NCBI GenBank assembly: GCA_000875945.1
Contig: JPZU01000001.1
Location: 1,962,122-2,005,982, forward strand
Direction: 5' to 3'
Length of the DNA stretch: 43,861 nt
Source of the DNA: Lachnospiraceae bacterium TWA4
GTDB lineage: Bacteria > Bacillota > Clostridia > Lachnospirales > Lachnospiraceae
The notes under the pieces are model-generated. The model had not been told where the DNA came from and made no database searches. It was given only the letters and a program-made list of their open reading frames with translations. Shown here in pieces: positions 33,730 through 42,330 of the stretch. The position numbers were made by a program, and so were the translations under genes. How positions within the stretch are numbered: the stretch's first letter is position 1; every line of letters begins with the position of its first letter.

Positions 33730-34518
33730 ATGTTAAACGTAAAAGATATTAGCATACAATATGGAAAGAATCCAAAACCTACAGTAGAACACTTTAGTTT
33801 AGAATTAAATGAAGGTGAGATTTGTTCAATTGTAGGAGAAAGTGGTAGTGGAAAAACTACAGTTATTCGTGCAATTTTAGGTCTCCTTCCAGGTGGCGGA
33901 AAAGTCTCCCAAGGAGATATTTTATTTAATGATAAATCATTACTTAAATATTCAAGAGAAGATTGGAGAAAGCTTCGTGGAACTGATATTTCTATGATTT
34001 TCCAAGACTCTGGAGCGATGATTAATCCAACTCGTAAAATTGGTGGGCAGTTTGTTGAATACATTCGAACCCACGAAAATATTTCAAAAAAAGACGCTTG
34101 GGATAAAGGTGTCATGATGCTAGAGCGTATGCGTTTACCTAGTGGTGATAACATTATGAATAGTTATCCATTCCAATTAAGTGGTGGTATGCGTCAGCGT
34201 GTAGGAATTGCAATGGCAATGACTTTTGAACCCAAATTATTGTTGGCAGATGAACCAACATCTGCACTTGATGTAACGACTCAGGCACAAATTATTAGAC
34301 AGATGATGGAACTTCGTGACCAGTACAATACCAGTATTATTATCGTTACACACAACTTAGGTGTTGCAATGTATATGTCTGATAAAATTGTAGTTATGAA
34401 GCATGGAGCAGTTGTAGATGCAGGAACTAGAGAAGATATTTTACATCATGCAAAATCTGATTATACAAGAAATCTTTTAACCTGCGTACCTACATTGGAG
34501 GGTGAGCGTTATGTCTAA
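33730..34518 (+). CDS. ABC transporter ATP-binding protein, NikD/OppD type
   Basis: First of two nucleotide-binding subunits. Walker A is GESGSGKT (residues 36-43), the signature is LSGGMRQRV, Walker B is LLLADEPTSALD and the H-loop is VTHNLGVAMYMSDK. The 262 residues lack the long C-terminal oligopeptide-binding domain with cysteine-rich tail found in OppD, which favours the shorter NikD class. It overlaps the next ATPase by eight bases. Confidence 0.9.
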   Translation: MLNVKDISIQYGKNPKPTVEHFSLELNEGEICSIVGESGSGKTTVIRAILGLLPGGGKVSQGDILFNDKSLLKYSREDWRKLRGTDISMIFQDSGAMINPTRKIGGQFVEYIRTHENISKKDAWDKGVMMLERMRLPSGDNIMNSYPFQLSGGMRQRVGIAMAMTFEPKLLLADEPTSALDVTTQAQIIRQMMELRDQYNTSIIIVTHNLGVAMYMSDKIVVMKHGAVVDAGTREDILHHAKSDYTRNLLTCVPTLEGERYV

Positions 34519-35462
34519 TAGTGAATTAATTTTAGAAGCAAAACACGTGACAAAGAAGTTTCCAGCTTCACATAATCGTACATTAACAGCTTGTGATAAT
34601 GTTTCATTAAATATTTATAAGGGACAGACTTTAGGTGTCGTTGGAGAATCTGGTTGTGGTAAGAGTACATTTATGAAGATGCTTGTAAGACTAGAAGATC
34701 CAACAGAAGGTGAAATTCTTTTCCGTGGTCAAGATATTACAAAGTTAAAAGGCGAAAATCTTCGTCAATATCGTCAGCGTATTCAGATGGTTTTCCAGGA
34801 TCCATCTGCTGCGTTTAATCCAAAAATGAAAATTCGTGATATTATCTGTGAACCTCTTTTAAATTTTGGTAAGATTAAAAAGAGTGAGAAGGATGCTGTT
34901 GCTAGAAAATATCTAGAGATGGTTGACCTTCCTGGAGATTTTGCAGGTAGATATCCTCACAATATGAGTGGTGGACAAAGACAAAGAGTTGGTATTGCTA
35001 GAGCTCTTACACTAGAACCAGAAATTATTATCTGTGATGAAGCTACTTCAGCACTTGATGTTTCTGTTCAGAAAAATATTATTGAATTAATTGTTAAATT
35101 ACAAAAAGAAAAATATTGCAATTGGATTTATCTGCCATGATATCGCTATGATGGCTCAGATGGCCCATCAGATTGCAGTTATGTATCTTGGAAATATTGT
35201 AGAAGTACTTCCAGGTGAAAATATGAAAGATATCGTTTCACATCCTTATACAAAAGCACTTATGGGCTCTGTATTTGAAATTGATATGGATTATACGAAG
35301 CCAATTGAAAGTATTGATAGTGAAATTCCAAGTCCATTAGATGTTCCACCAGGATGCCCATTCCAGAATCGTTGTGAGCATTGTACATCTAAATGTCAAA
35401 CAGAGAAGCCTGAATTAAGAGAGATTGAGCCAGGACATTTTGTTGCCTGTCATTGTCTTTAG
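34511..35462 (+). CDS. ABC transporter ATP-binding protein, NikE/OppF type (frameshifted in this sequence)
   Basis: Second ATPase. ATG 34511 follows GGAGG; GTG 34502 is possible but too close to it. Walker [10 protein letters not shown], signature [15 protein letters not shown] and Walker [13 protein letters not shown] lie in the first frame, which then fails at the A5 run 35109-35113. The next frame carries on with [22 protein letters not shown] (H-loop) and the C-terminal [14 protein letters not shown] tail typical of OppF/DppF. Two more A, or one fewer, restore a protein of about 317 residues; alignment of the region before FICHD favours two missing. A homopolymer error is the likely cause. 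Confidence 0.85.
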
Positions 35463-35478
35463 TTAGGAGTTTGCTAGA

Positions 35479-36816
35479 ATGAGAGAACTAACTAAAGGAA
35501 GCATTACAAAGGGTCTTATTTACTTTATGCTCCCAATTTTAGCTGGAAGTTTGATTCAACAACTCTATAACACCGTCGATATTATCTTAGTTGGTAAATT
35601 TGTAGGTGACCATGCTACAGCATCTATTGGTGCTAGCTCTTTAATTGTTACATGTATGATTGGTTTCTTTAATGGAATGATGGTTGGAACCAACGTTATT
35701 GCAGCACAAATTTTTGGTAGTGGAAATAGAGAAAAATTAAAGAAAACTGTGCAGACAGTGTTTGCTTTTGGTATCTTAGGTGGTTTAGCCTTAATGGTCA
35801 TTGGTCTTTTACTAACACCTACGTTTTTGCGTTGGATGAATACACCAGATGTCATTTTTGAACAAGCAGTTTCTTATCTTCGAATTTATTTATTAAGTAT
35901 TGTAAGTATTGTTCTTTATAATCTAACATCAGGAATCTCTAGAGCAGTTGGCGATTCAAGCACTCCTATGGTTGTACAACTAATTGGTGGTTTTATCAAT
36001 GTCGTTGTAGATATCTTTTTGATTGTTGGGTTAAATATGGGTGTAGTAGGTGCAGCAGTTGCAACCTTTTTCTCACAAACAGTTGCAGCCCTAATCCTTG
36101 TTCATCAAATTCAAACAAAATTAGTCGGTGGAAATTTCTTTGCTTGCTTTAAAGCCTTTGATTCCAATTTATTATCACAGATTATGAAGATTGGTATTCC
36201 TTCAGGTGTACAAGCAATGATTATGACATTTTCGAATATTATTATTCAAACACAGATTAATAGTTTCCCAGTTGATGCGATTACAGCGTTTACGGCATTC
36301 TTTAAGATTGAGATGGTTATGTATTTACCTGTTATAGCAATGGGACAGGCAGTTGTATCATTTGTTGGACAAAATTACGGAGCAAAGCAGTTAGACCGAG
36401 CAAAAAAAGGTGTACGAACAGGTATGATTACAGGATGTCTATTGCTTATTGGACTTAGCACCTTTATGATGATATTTATTCGTCCTGCATTTGGAATCTT
36501 TAGTGAGAGTGCATCGGTTATTGATTATGGTGTTCAGATTACTTCAATCATGTTTCCATTGTATTTTATTGATATGATTCTAGAATGTTTAAGTGCAGAA
36601 ATTCGAGGTTTTGGTCAAGCATTCTGGCCAATGGTTTGTACGGTATTTAGCTTTGTTGTTGTACGATTAGCTTCACTGTTTATATTACTTAGTATTCACA
36701 GAGAAGTTCGAATGATTAGTATGGTTTATCCAATTTCATGGACTAGTGCAATTTTATTACTATTAATTTATCGTTCAATATTTATGAAGAAAAATAAGAT
36801 TTATGAAAATAAGTAA
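35479..36816 (+). CDS. MATE-family efflux transporter
   Basis: 445 residues, twelve predicted membrane helices. It begins MRELTKGSITKGLIYFMLPILAGSLIQQLYNTVDIILVGKF, the NorM/DinF-like MATE N-terminus, and has the second-half repeat PSGVQAMIMTFSNIIIQTQI. It follows the ATPase by 16 bases and ends in a strong terminator, so it is the last gene of the riboswitch-controlled transcript. Its role there, perhaps export of a chelator or toxic metal complex, is speculative. MATE genes are also common as general drug or metabolite exporters. Confidence 0.9.
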   Translation: MRELTKGSITKGLIYFMLPILAGSLIQQLYNTVDIILVGKFVGDHATASIGASSLIVTCMIGFFNGMMVGTNVIAAQIFGSGNREKLKKTVQTVFAFGILGGLALMVIGLLLTPTFLRWMNTPDVIFEQAVSYLRIYLLSIVSIVLYNLTSGISRAVGDSSTPMVVQLIGGFINVVVDIFLIVGLNMGVVGAAVATFFSQTVAALILVHQIQTKLVGGNFFACFKAFDSNLLSQIMKIGIPSGVQAMIMTFSNIIIQTQINSFPVDAITAFTAFFKIEMVMYLPVIAMGQAVVSFVGQNYGAKQLDRAKKGVRTGMITGCLLLIGLSTFMMIFIRPAFGIFSESASVIDYGVQITSIMFPLYFIDMILECLSAEIRGFGQAFWPMVCTVFSFVVVRLASLFILLSIHREVRMISMVYPISWTSAILLLLIYRSIFMKKNKIYENK

Positions 36817-36838
36817 AGCTGTAGAAATTGATAGGATT

Positions 36839-36890
36839 CCCTTTAAGTAGATAAGGTAAATAACCAAAATCTACTTAAAGGGGATTTTTT
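36839..36890 (+). terminator. Strong terminator after the MATE gene
   Basis: CCCTTTAAGTAGAT (36839-36852) and ATCTACTTAAAGGG (36869-36882) form a perfect 14-bp stem with a 16-base loop, followed by GATTTTTT. Confidence 0.92.
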
Positions 36891-36903
36891 ATGTGTAAAT
36901 TAC

Positions 36904-36932
36904 TTGCATCTTTAGAGATTTTTGAGTACAAT
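36904..36932 (+). promoter_or_regulatory. Predicted promoter of the ECF-truA operon
   Basis: TTGCAT (36904-36909), 17 bases and TACAAT (36927-36932), placed right after the preceding terminator and 120 bases before the EcfA start. Confidence 0.6.
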
Positions 36933-36969
36933 GGCAGGTATGTTAAGTTAGACATGAAGAATAAAAGGA

Positions 36970-37035
36970 CATGAGGACTTTGTCGCTTTAGGCATTAGGA
37001 CTTCGTCCTCATGCTAAGTGACACCTCATACCAGT
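36970..37035 (+). repeat. Palindromic leader element before the EcfA gene
   Basis: CATGAGGAC (36970-36978) and GTCCTCATG (37005-37013) form a 9-bp stem enclosing CTTTAGGCATTAGGACTTCG, the core of the dispersed palindromic family. CACCTCATACC follows. It would be transcribed in the leader of the ECF operon. Confidence 0.6.
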
Positions 37036-37052
37036 AGTTAGGGGAGACAAAC

Positions 37053-38762
37053 ATGGGAATAATAAAAATGGTAGATATTCTACATGAGTATTTTCGTAAA
37101 GGCGAAAATAATGAGGTTATTGAATCCACTCGTGCGATTGATCATGTAAATATAGATGTAAATGAAGGGGAGTTTGTTGCAATTTTAGGGCATAATGGCT
37201 CAGGGAAGTCTACACTTGCAAAGCATATAAATGGATTATTGTTTCCACAAGAAGGAACTGTTTGGATTGAAGGAAAAGACAGTAAAAATGAAGAAAATTT
37301 ATTGTCAATTCGTCAAACAATAGGAATGGTCTTTCAAAATCCTGATAATCAGATTGTAGGGAGTATTGTGGAAGAAGATGTAGGCTTTGGACCGGAAAAT
37401 ATAGGAGTTGAAACAAAAGAAATCTGGAATCGAGTATCCAAATCTTTAGAACGAGTAGGGATGGTTGCCTATCACAGTCAATCTCCTAATCATTTATCAG
37501 GTGGACAAAAACAACGAGTAGCGATTGCGGGAGTACTTGCGATGCGTCCAAAGTGTATTGTACTGGATGAGTCAACAGCTATGCTAGATCCAGGTGGTCG
37601 AAAAGAAGTCATTAATACCGTTTTAGAGTTAAATAAAAAAGAAAAGATTACTGTTATTTTAATCACACATTATATGGAAGAGGCGATAGAAGCTAATCGA
37701 GTGATTGTTATGGATGGTGGAAAAGTAGTAATGCAAGGGCTTCCTAGAGAAATCTTTTCGCAAGTAGAAAAGTTAAAAGAACTTCGATTAGATGTTCCAC
37801 AGATGACAGAACTTTCTTATTTATTAAGAAACGAAGGAGTAAATCTTCCTTCAGATATACTAACAATTGAGGAGATGGTAGAAGCAAATATGTCCATTAA
37901 ATTAAATGATATATGCTATGAATATCAGTCAGGAAGTAAAACGATTGAAGCATTAAAACATATCAATTTAGAAATTAAAGATAATGAATTTGTTGGACTA
38001 ATTGGTCATACAGGTTCAGGAAAATCCACATTAATCCAACATTTAAATGGTCTTCTTAAAGCAAGCAGTGGAAGTATTTACTACAATGGAGAAGATATTT
38101 ATGGAGAAAAGTATTCACTAAGAAGTCTTAGACACCAAGTGGGATTAGTTTTTCAATATCCAGAATATCAGCTTTTTGAAATGGATGTGTTCACGGATGT
38201 TTGTTTTGGACCAAAGAATCAGGGATTAGACGATAAAGAAATTAAAGAGCGTGCATTATGGGCACTGAAGGCTGTAAAATTAGATGAAAGTTTATATAGC
38301 AAGTCGCCTTTTGAGTTATCAGGAGGTCAAAAAAGACGAGTGGCGATTGCAGGAGTGCTTGCAATGAAACCACAGGTGCTGATTTTAGATGAACCAACAG
38401 CTGGACTTGATCCAAAGGGACGAGATGATATTCTCGAATTATTAGTTCAATTAAAGCGCACTCATCAGATGACGATTATTTTAGTATCTCATAGCATGGA
38501 AGATGTGGCAAAATATGTTGACCGATTAATTGTATTAGACAACGGTGAGATTTTCTTAGATGGAACACCAAAAGAGGTCTTTAGTCATTACAAAGAATTA
38601 GAAAAAATTGGTCTTGCAGCACCTAAAGTTACCTATTTAATGCATGAATTAAAAAAGCGTGGCTTGGATGTAGATATAACAGCAACCACATTAGAGGAAG
38701 CAAAGGATACCATTTTACAGGCACTAAAGACGAGGAATAAAAGGGGTGATAATGATGATTAG
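37053..38762 (+). CDS. Energy-coupling factor transporter ATPase, fused EcfA1-EcfA2
   Basis: Two complete ABC ATPases in one 569-residue frame. The first (about 1-283) has [28 protein letters not shown] and the EcfA1-type Walker [15 protein letters not shown]. The second (from [12 protein letters not shown], about 284 onward) has [28 protein letters not shown] and the EcfA2-type [12 protein letters not shown]. In most relatives these are two adjacent genes. They power vitamin or metal uptake through EcfT and separately encoded S subunits, none of which is in this window. Adding one A near 37890 would split them into overlapping genes, so the fusion needs checking. Confidence 0.92.
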   Translation: MGIIKMVDILHEYFRKGENNEVIESTRAIDHVNIDVNEGEFVAILGHNGSGKSTLAKHINGLLFPQEGTVWIEGKDSKNEENLLSIRQTIGMVFQNPDNQIVGSIVEEDVGFGPENIGVETKEIWNRVSKSLERVGMVAYHSQSPNHLSGGQKQRVAIAGVLAMRPKCIVLDESTAMLDPGGRKEVINTVLELNKKEKITVILITHYMEEAIEANRVIVMDGGKVVMQGLPREIFSQVEKLKELRLDVPQMTELSYLLRNEGVNLPSDILTIEEMVEANMSIKLNDICYEYQSGSKTIEALKHINLEIKDNEFVGLIGHTGSGKSTLIQHLNGLLKASSGSIYYNGEDIYGEKYSLRSLRHQVGLVFQYPEYQLFEMDVFTDVCFGPKNQGLDDKEIKERALWALKAVKLDESLYSKSPFELSGGQKRRVAIAGVLAMKPQVLILDEPTAGLDPKGRDDILELLVQLKRTHQMTIILVSHSMEDVAKYVDRLIVLDNGEIFLDGTPKEVFSHYKELEKIGLAAPKVTYLMHELKKRGLDVDITATTLEEAKDTILQALKTRNKRGDNDD

Positions 38763-39672
38763 AAAAATTACATTTGGACAGTATTATTCGGTCGATTCCC
38801 CGATTCATCGTTTAGATGCAAGAGTAAAGTTGGTTGTCACTTTTGTGTATATGATTACGTTATTTATGATTAATCATTGGGCTGGATATGTGTTGGCAAC
38901 TCTAGTTATGGGAGCATATATTAAGGCTTCTCGTGTACCTTTTAAATTTATTGTACGTGGTCTTAAACCAATTATTGTTATTTTACTATTCAGTGTGGTG
39001 TTTAATTTATTTATAAAAGATGGAACACCTCTTATTGAATTTTGGATTATTCGTATTACAGATGCAGGACTTTATAAAGCCTTTACAATGGGACTTCGAT
39101 TAGTGCTATTAATTCTTGGAACTTCTATTATGACGTATACAACAACTCCGAATGAATTAACAGATGCCTTAGAGAAAAGTCTTGGTTTTTTAAATAAAAT
39201 TCATATGCCAGTTCATGAAGTGGCAATGATTATGGCAATTGCTCTTCGATTCATTCCTGTATTAGTTGAGGAAACGGATAAGATTATGAAGGCTCAGATG
39301 GCAAGAGGTGCAAATTTTGAAGAAGGTTCTTTAATAGAGCGAGCTAAAAATATGGTGCCTTTATTAGTGCCTCTATTTTTATCTGCATTTAGACGTGCAG
39401 ATGAGCTTGCAATGGCAATGGAAGCTAGGTGCTATCATGGAGGCGAAGGGCGAACAAAGATGAAGCCTTTAAGATATAGATTCTCGGATATCGTAGCTTA
39501 TTACTTGGTTGGGATTTATATTGTAGGGATTTTAGTAACCACATTGTCTATGTACGTTCTTGCAGTTGGAGCAGGAATTGTAGTTATTTATTGTGTGGTA
39601 CAAACAATAGTTTGGCTTACAAGAAGGAAGGAGGTTTCCTATGAAACGTATCAAATTGGTCGTAGCGTATGA
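38755..39672 (+). CDS. ecfT: Energy-coupling factor transporter transmembrane protein EcfT
   Basis: Scaffold subunit joining the ATPases to substrate-specific S components. 305 residues starting [25 protein letters not shown]. Helices follow, then the two Ala-Arg-Gly-type coupling motifs [15 protein letters not shown] and [20 protein letters not shown] 38755 fits the AAGGGGTGA site best; ATG 38752 and GTG 38746 are alternatives. The start overlaps the EcfA end by eight bases and the end overlaps truA by 32, a tightly coupled order seen in many Clostridia. Confidence 0.92.
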   Translation: MIRKITFGQYYSVDSPIHRLDARVKLVVTFVYMITLFMINHWAGYVLATLVMGAYIKASRVPFKFIVRGLKPIIVILLFSVVFNLFIKDGTPLIEFWIIRITDAGLYKAFTMGLRLVLLILGTSIMTYTTTPNELTDALEKSLGFLNKIHMPVHEVAMIMAIALRFIPVLVEETDKIMKAQMARGANFEEGSLIERAKNMVPLLVPLFLSAFRRADELAMAMEARCYHGGEGRTKMKPLRYRFSDIVAYYLVGIYIVGILVTTLSMYVLAVGAGIVVIYCVVQTIVWLTRRKEVSYETYQIGRSV

Positions 39673-40444
39673 TGGAACCGATTATTGTGGATGGCAGGTA
39701 CAACCAACAGGTCAGACGGTTGAAGGTGTATTAAATCAGACATTATCAGAGTTATTAAGAGAAGATATTGTTGTGATTGGTGCAAGCCGAACCGATTCAG
39801 GCGTTCATGCTCTTGGAAATGTGGCTGTTTTTGATACGAATACTAGGATTCCAGCAGAAAAGATTTCATTTGCTTTAAATACAAGGCTTCCAGATACCAT
39901 AAAGATTCAAGATTCTTGTGAAGTGGATAAAGATTTTCACCCAAGACATTGTGTAAGTTTTAAAACTTATGAGTATCGCATATTAAATAGTAAGTTTCCA
40001 CTTCCAACGAATCGATTATATGCAAATTTTATCTATCGTCCATTAGATATAGAAGCGATGCAAAAAGCCTGCCAGTATTTAATTGGAGAGCATGATTTTA
40101 AGAGTTTTTGTTCAGCTAAGACACAGGTACTTACAACTGTTCGAACCATTTATGAGTTATCTGTAAGTAGTAAGGATTCTGATACTGGCTTAGAAAATAA
40201 TATTGATACTGGTTTAGGAAATAATATTGATACAGGATTTGGAAATGAAATTTCTATTCGAGTAAAAGGAAGTGGTTTCCTTTATAACATGGTGCGAATT
40301 ATTGCAGGAACACTTATAGAGGTAGGACTTCATGTCTATGAACCTGAACATGTAAAGGAAATTCTAGAAGGAAAAGATAGAAGTTTAGCTGGTGATACAG
40401 CACCGGCATGTGGATTGACACTTAAAAAAATAGAGTATTTATAA
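39641..40444 (+). CDS. truA: tRNA pseudouridine(38-40) synthase TruA
   Basis: Makes pseudouridine in the tRNA anticodon arm. It starts [29 protein letters not shown], the catalytic aspartate is D52 in GASRTDSGVHALGN, and YEYRI and GSGFLYNMVRIIAGTL are conserved. The 267 residues include an unusual insert DTGLENNI-DTGLGNNI-DTGFGNEI (about residues 181-204) encoded by three 24-bp tandem units, in the loop between SVSSKDS and SIRVKGSGFLYN. The insert keeps the frame, so the enzyme is probably active. It precedes rplM, a conserved order in Gram-positives. Confidence 0.94.
   Translation: MKRIKLVVAYDGTDYCGWQVQPTGQTVEGVLNQTLSELLREDIVVIGASRTDSGVHALGNVAVFDTNTRIPAEKISFALNTRLPDTIKIQDSCEVDKDFHPRHCVSFKTYEYRILNSKFPLPTNRLYANFIYRPLDIEAMQKACQYLIGEHDFKSFCSAKTQVLTTVRTIYELSVSSKDSDTGLENNIDTGLGNNIDTGFGNEISIRVKGSGFLYNMVRIIAGTLIEVGLHVYEPEHVKEILEGKDRSLAGDTAPACGLTLKKIEYL
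40181..40252 (+). repeat. Three 24-bp tandem units inside truA
   Basis: Units 40181-40204, 40205-40228 and 40229-40252 each encode an eight-residue DTG(L/F)xN(N/E)I. The first two differ at two bases; the third has diverged more. Gain or loss of units would keep the reading frame. Confidence 0.88.
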
Positions 40445-40514
40445 AAAAATGTTTTTAAGATTAGTAAAAGAAGTAGCTGATTTTATTAAAAAAATACAAT
40501 ATTTATAAAAAAAT
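40422..40514 (+). repeat. 30-bp direct repeat derived from the 3' end of truA
   Basis: The bases 40422-40451 at the truA end (TTAAAAAAATAGAGTATTTA and on) recur at 40485-40514 (TTAAAAAAATACAATATTTA and on) with about four differences. It suggests a local duplication of about 63 bases in the truA-rplM spacer. Confidence 0.6.
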
Positions 40515-40528
40515 CCATAATAAATATC

Positions 40529-40557
40529 TTGACAATAAAAAAATTAAATAGTACAAT
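40529..40557 (+). promoter_or_regulatory. rplM-rpsI promoter
   Basis: TTGACA (40529-40534), 17 bases and TACAAT (40552-40557), near consensus, about 190 bases before rplM. Confidence 0.75.
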
Positions 40558-40562
40558 AAAAA

Positions 40563-40740
40563 GGCTGTTGAGTACGGATGGTCAGTCCCGGACATGCTGG
40601 TCGGAAGTTCGATATAGCGGAAATATTAAATTAAAGAAGTTATAAAGAATATGTAATTATTCAGACTTAGTTTTTGATATGGCTTCTCACCATATATTGT
40701 TTTGAATAGTTACAAATAAAGATCGTTATGTTTGAGGAGG
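40563..40740 (+). promoter_or_regulatory. Structured leader of rplM, candidate L13 autoregulatory RNA
   Basis: The leader is less AT-rich at 40563-40620 and holds pairing segments (CCGGAC with GGTCGG around ATGCT; ATATGG with CCATAT around CTTCTCA at 40677-40697). Known Firmicute rplM genes carry an L13 leader that binds the protein. That assignment here is inferred from position and structure only. Confidence 0.45.
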
Positions 40741-40747
40741 TTAACCA

Positions 40748-41176
40748 ATGAAAAGTTTCATGGCTAGTCCGTCTACAATTGAAAGAAAATGGTATGTAGT
40801 AGACGCTGAAGGTTGTACATTAGGACGTTTAGCATCAGAAGTTGCTAAAGTTTTAAGAGGTAAGAATAAAGCTATTTTTACACCTCATATTGATACAGGT
40901 GATTATGTAATCGTTGTTAATGCAGAAAAGATTAAAGTATCTGGTAAGAAGTTAGACCAGAAATTATACTACAGACATTCTGATTATGTTGGAGGATTCA
41001 AATCTTGCACATTAAAAGAAATGTTAGAGAAGAAACCTGAAAGAGTTATTGAATTAGCTGTTAAGGGTATGCTTCCAAAAGGACCTTTAGGTAGAGAAAT
41101 GTATTCAAAACTACACGTTTATGCTGGTGCTGATCACAAACATGAAGCTCAGAAACCAGAAGAATTAAAGTTTTAA
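40748..41176 (+). CDS. rplM: 50S ribosomal protein L13
   Basis: 142 residues: [22 protein letters not shown], the conserved [38 protein letters not shown] block, the [20 protein letters not shown] segment and [21 protein letters not shown] near the end. GAGGAGG precedes the ATG. The leader upstream may bind L13 itself. It forms an operon with rpsI 24 bases downstream. Confidence 0.97.
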   Translation: MKSFMASPSTIERKWYVVDAEGCTLGRLASEVAKVLRGKNKAIFTPHIDTGDYVIVVNAEKIKVSGKKLDQKLYYRHSDYVGGFKSCTLKEMLEKKPERVIELAVKGMLPKGPLGREMYSKLHVYAGADHKHEAQKPEELKF

Positions 41177-41199
41177 GGTCTGAAAGGAGAGAGTAAATA

Positions 41200-41592
41200 A
41201 TGGCTAAGACATCTTTTTATGGAACAGGTAGAAGAAAGACTAGTGTTGCTAGAGTATATTTAGTACCTGGTACTGGCAACATTACTATTAATAAGAGAAC
41301 TCTTGATGAGTATTTTGGTTTAGAAACATTAAAGGTTGTAGTACGTCAGCCTTTAACTGCAACTGAAACTTTAGATAAATATGACGTATTAGTTAACGTT
41401 CATGGTGGTGGATTCACAGGACAGGCTGGAGCTATCAGACATGGTATTTCTAGAGCTTTATTAAAAGTTGATGCTGAATATCGTCCAACTCTTAAGAAAG
41501 CAGGATTCTTAACTAGAGATCCAAGAATGAAAGAAAGAAAGAAACCAGGTTTAAAGGCAGCTCGTCGTGCACCTCAGTTCTCAAAGAGATAA
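41200..41592 (+). CDS. rpsI: 30S ribosomal protein S9
   Basis: 130 residues: [23 protein letters not shown] at the start, [20 protein letters not shown] in the middle and the basic C-terminal tail [17 protein letters not shown] that reaches the P-site tRNA. AAAGGAGAG precedes the ATG. It is followed by an intrinsic terminator. Confidence 0.97.
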   Translation: MAKTSFYGTGRRKTSVARVYLVPGTGNITINKRTLDEYFGLETLKVVVRQPLTATETLDKYDVLVNVHGGGFTGQAGAIRHGISRALLKVDAEYRPTLKKAGFLTRDPRMKERKKPGLKAARRAPQFSKR

Positions 41593-41614
41593 TCTTTCGA
41601 AAACAGAATATATC

Positions 41615-41654
41615 GAGACATCTTTGGCAGAAATGCCTTGGATGTCTCTTTTTT
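41615..41654 (+). terminator. Terminator after rpsI
   Basis: GAGACATC(T)TTGGCA and TGCC(T)TGGATGTCTC pair around GAAA, followed by TTTTTT. The minus-strand gene ends just beyond. Confidence 0.92.
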
Positions 41655-41665
41655 ATGCTTAATTT

Positions 41666-42160
41666 TTATTTTTCTATGAAGATTCCGATTTGAGCAGGAT
41701 TATAAGTGAATAGTATAAATATAAAAATACATAGATACAGTAGATAGAATCCAATGGAATTTATTTTTCGATTACTTTTTGACCATAGATAGGTTGTATA
41801 AAAAGTTACAAATGTTGCTAGATAAAATGAACTAATATCAATAATCATATAGTTTTTACCTAATATTCCTGAGTATGTGTAAAAGAATGTTGGGATAAAA
41901 ATAGTTCCTACTAATATGCCATAAGATAAAGCATTTCTTATATATGGATAAGTTTCTTTTAGAAAATATGTGGAAATTGGTAGATATAATAGAGCTGGGA
42001 AGAAGATTAGTTTCATATGTTCGAAGGTAGATTCATTGATTGGAGCAAACCATCCAAGAATCAAGTTATTCCCAGACCAATCGTAGATAAAATGCCACAA
42101 AGTTCCAAGAATCGATACAAAGATAAATCCAACAAACATATTCTTTTTTAAATCGTTCAT
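41666..42160 (-). CDS. DUF6512-like small membrane protein
   Basis: 164 residues with five predicted transmembrane helices. The N-terminal part VSILGTLWHFIYDWSGNNLILGWFAPINESTFEHMKLIFFP carries the HFxYDWSG ... NES.xEHxKL pattern that I associate with DUF6512 proteins. The start ATG at 42160 follows GGAGGC on the minus strand. The function is not known. It is convergent with rpsI and divergent from the 42331 gene. Confidence 0.7.
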   Translation of the reverse strand: MNDLKKNMFVGFIFVSILGTLWHFIYDWSGNNLILGWFAPINESTFEHMKLIFFPALLYLPISTYFLKETYPYIRNALSYGILVGTIFIPTFFYTYSGILGKNYMIIDISSFYLATFVTFYTTYLWSKSNRKINSIGFYLLYLCIFIFILFTYNPAQIGIFIEK

Positions 42161-42235
42161 AAATAGCCTCCGTAGTGATTGTAATACTAATTTATGCCAG
42201 TTATAGAACTATCATGCAAGTGAATCTGCGAATTT

Positions 42236-42279
42236 TAAACTAGCAGTTTAATGACAGCATCTATACCAGGTGATATGCT
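42236..42279 (+). promoter_or_regulatory. Promoter and adjacent inverted repeat before the 42331 gene
   Basis: ATGACA (42251-42256), 17 bases and TATGCT (42274-42279) are promoter-like. A perfect inverted repeat TAAACT-AGC-AGTTTA (42236-42250) abuts the -35 box, as for an operator. No regulator is assigned. Confidence 0.4.
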
Positions 42280-42330
42280 ATCTTATGTAATCAAGAAAAA
42301 CAACTCACCTTAATAAAAGGAGATAAAAAT

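Noticed and set aside
33702-34154. 150-codon minus-strand ORF
   Set aside because: Antisense to the first ATPase, whose Walker motifs are clear.
35479-36816. Assigning the MATE protein to drug resistance
   Set aside because: The family is broad and its operon context points elsewhere; no evidence of a drug substrate.
36891-36974. Small ORF MCKLLASLEIFEYNGRYVKL after the MATE terminator
   Set aside because: Begins in the terminator T tract with no ribosome site and overlaps the ECF promoter; more likely leader sequence.
40563-40640. Possible tRNA or other structured RNA gene
   Set aside because: GGAAGTTCGATA resembles a T-arm, but no acceptor stem or anticodon arm can be formed; leader of rplM is more likely.
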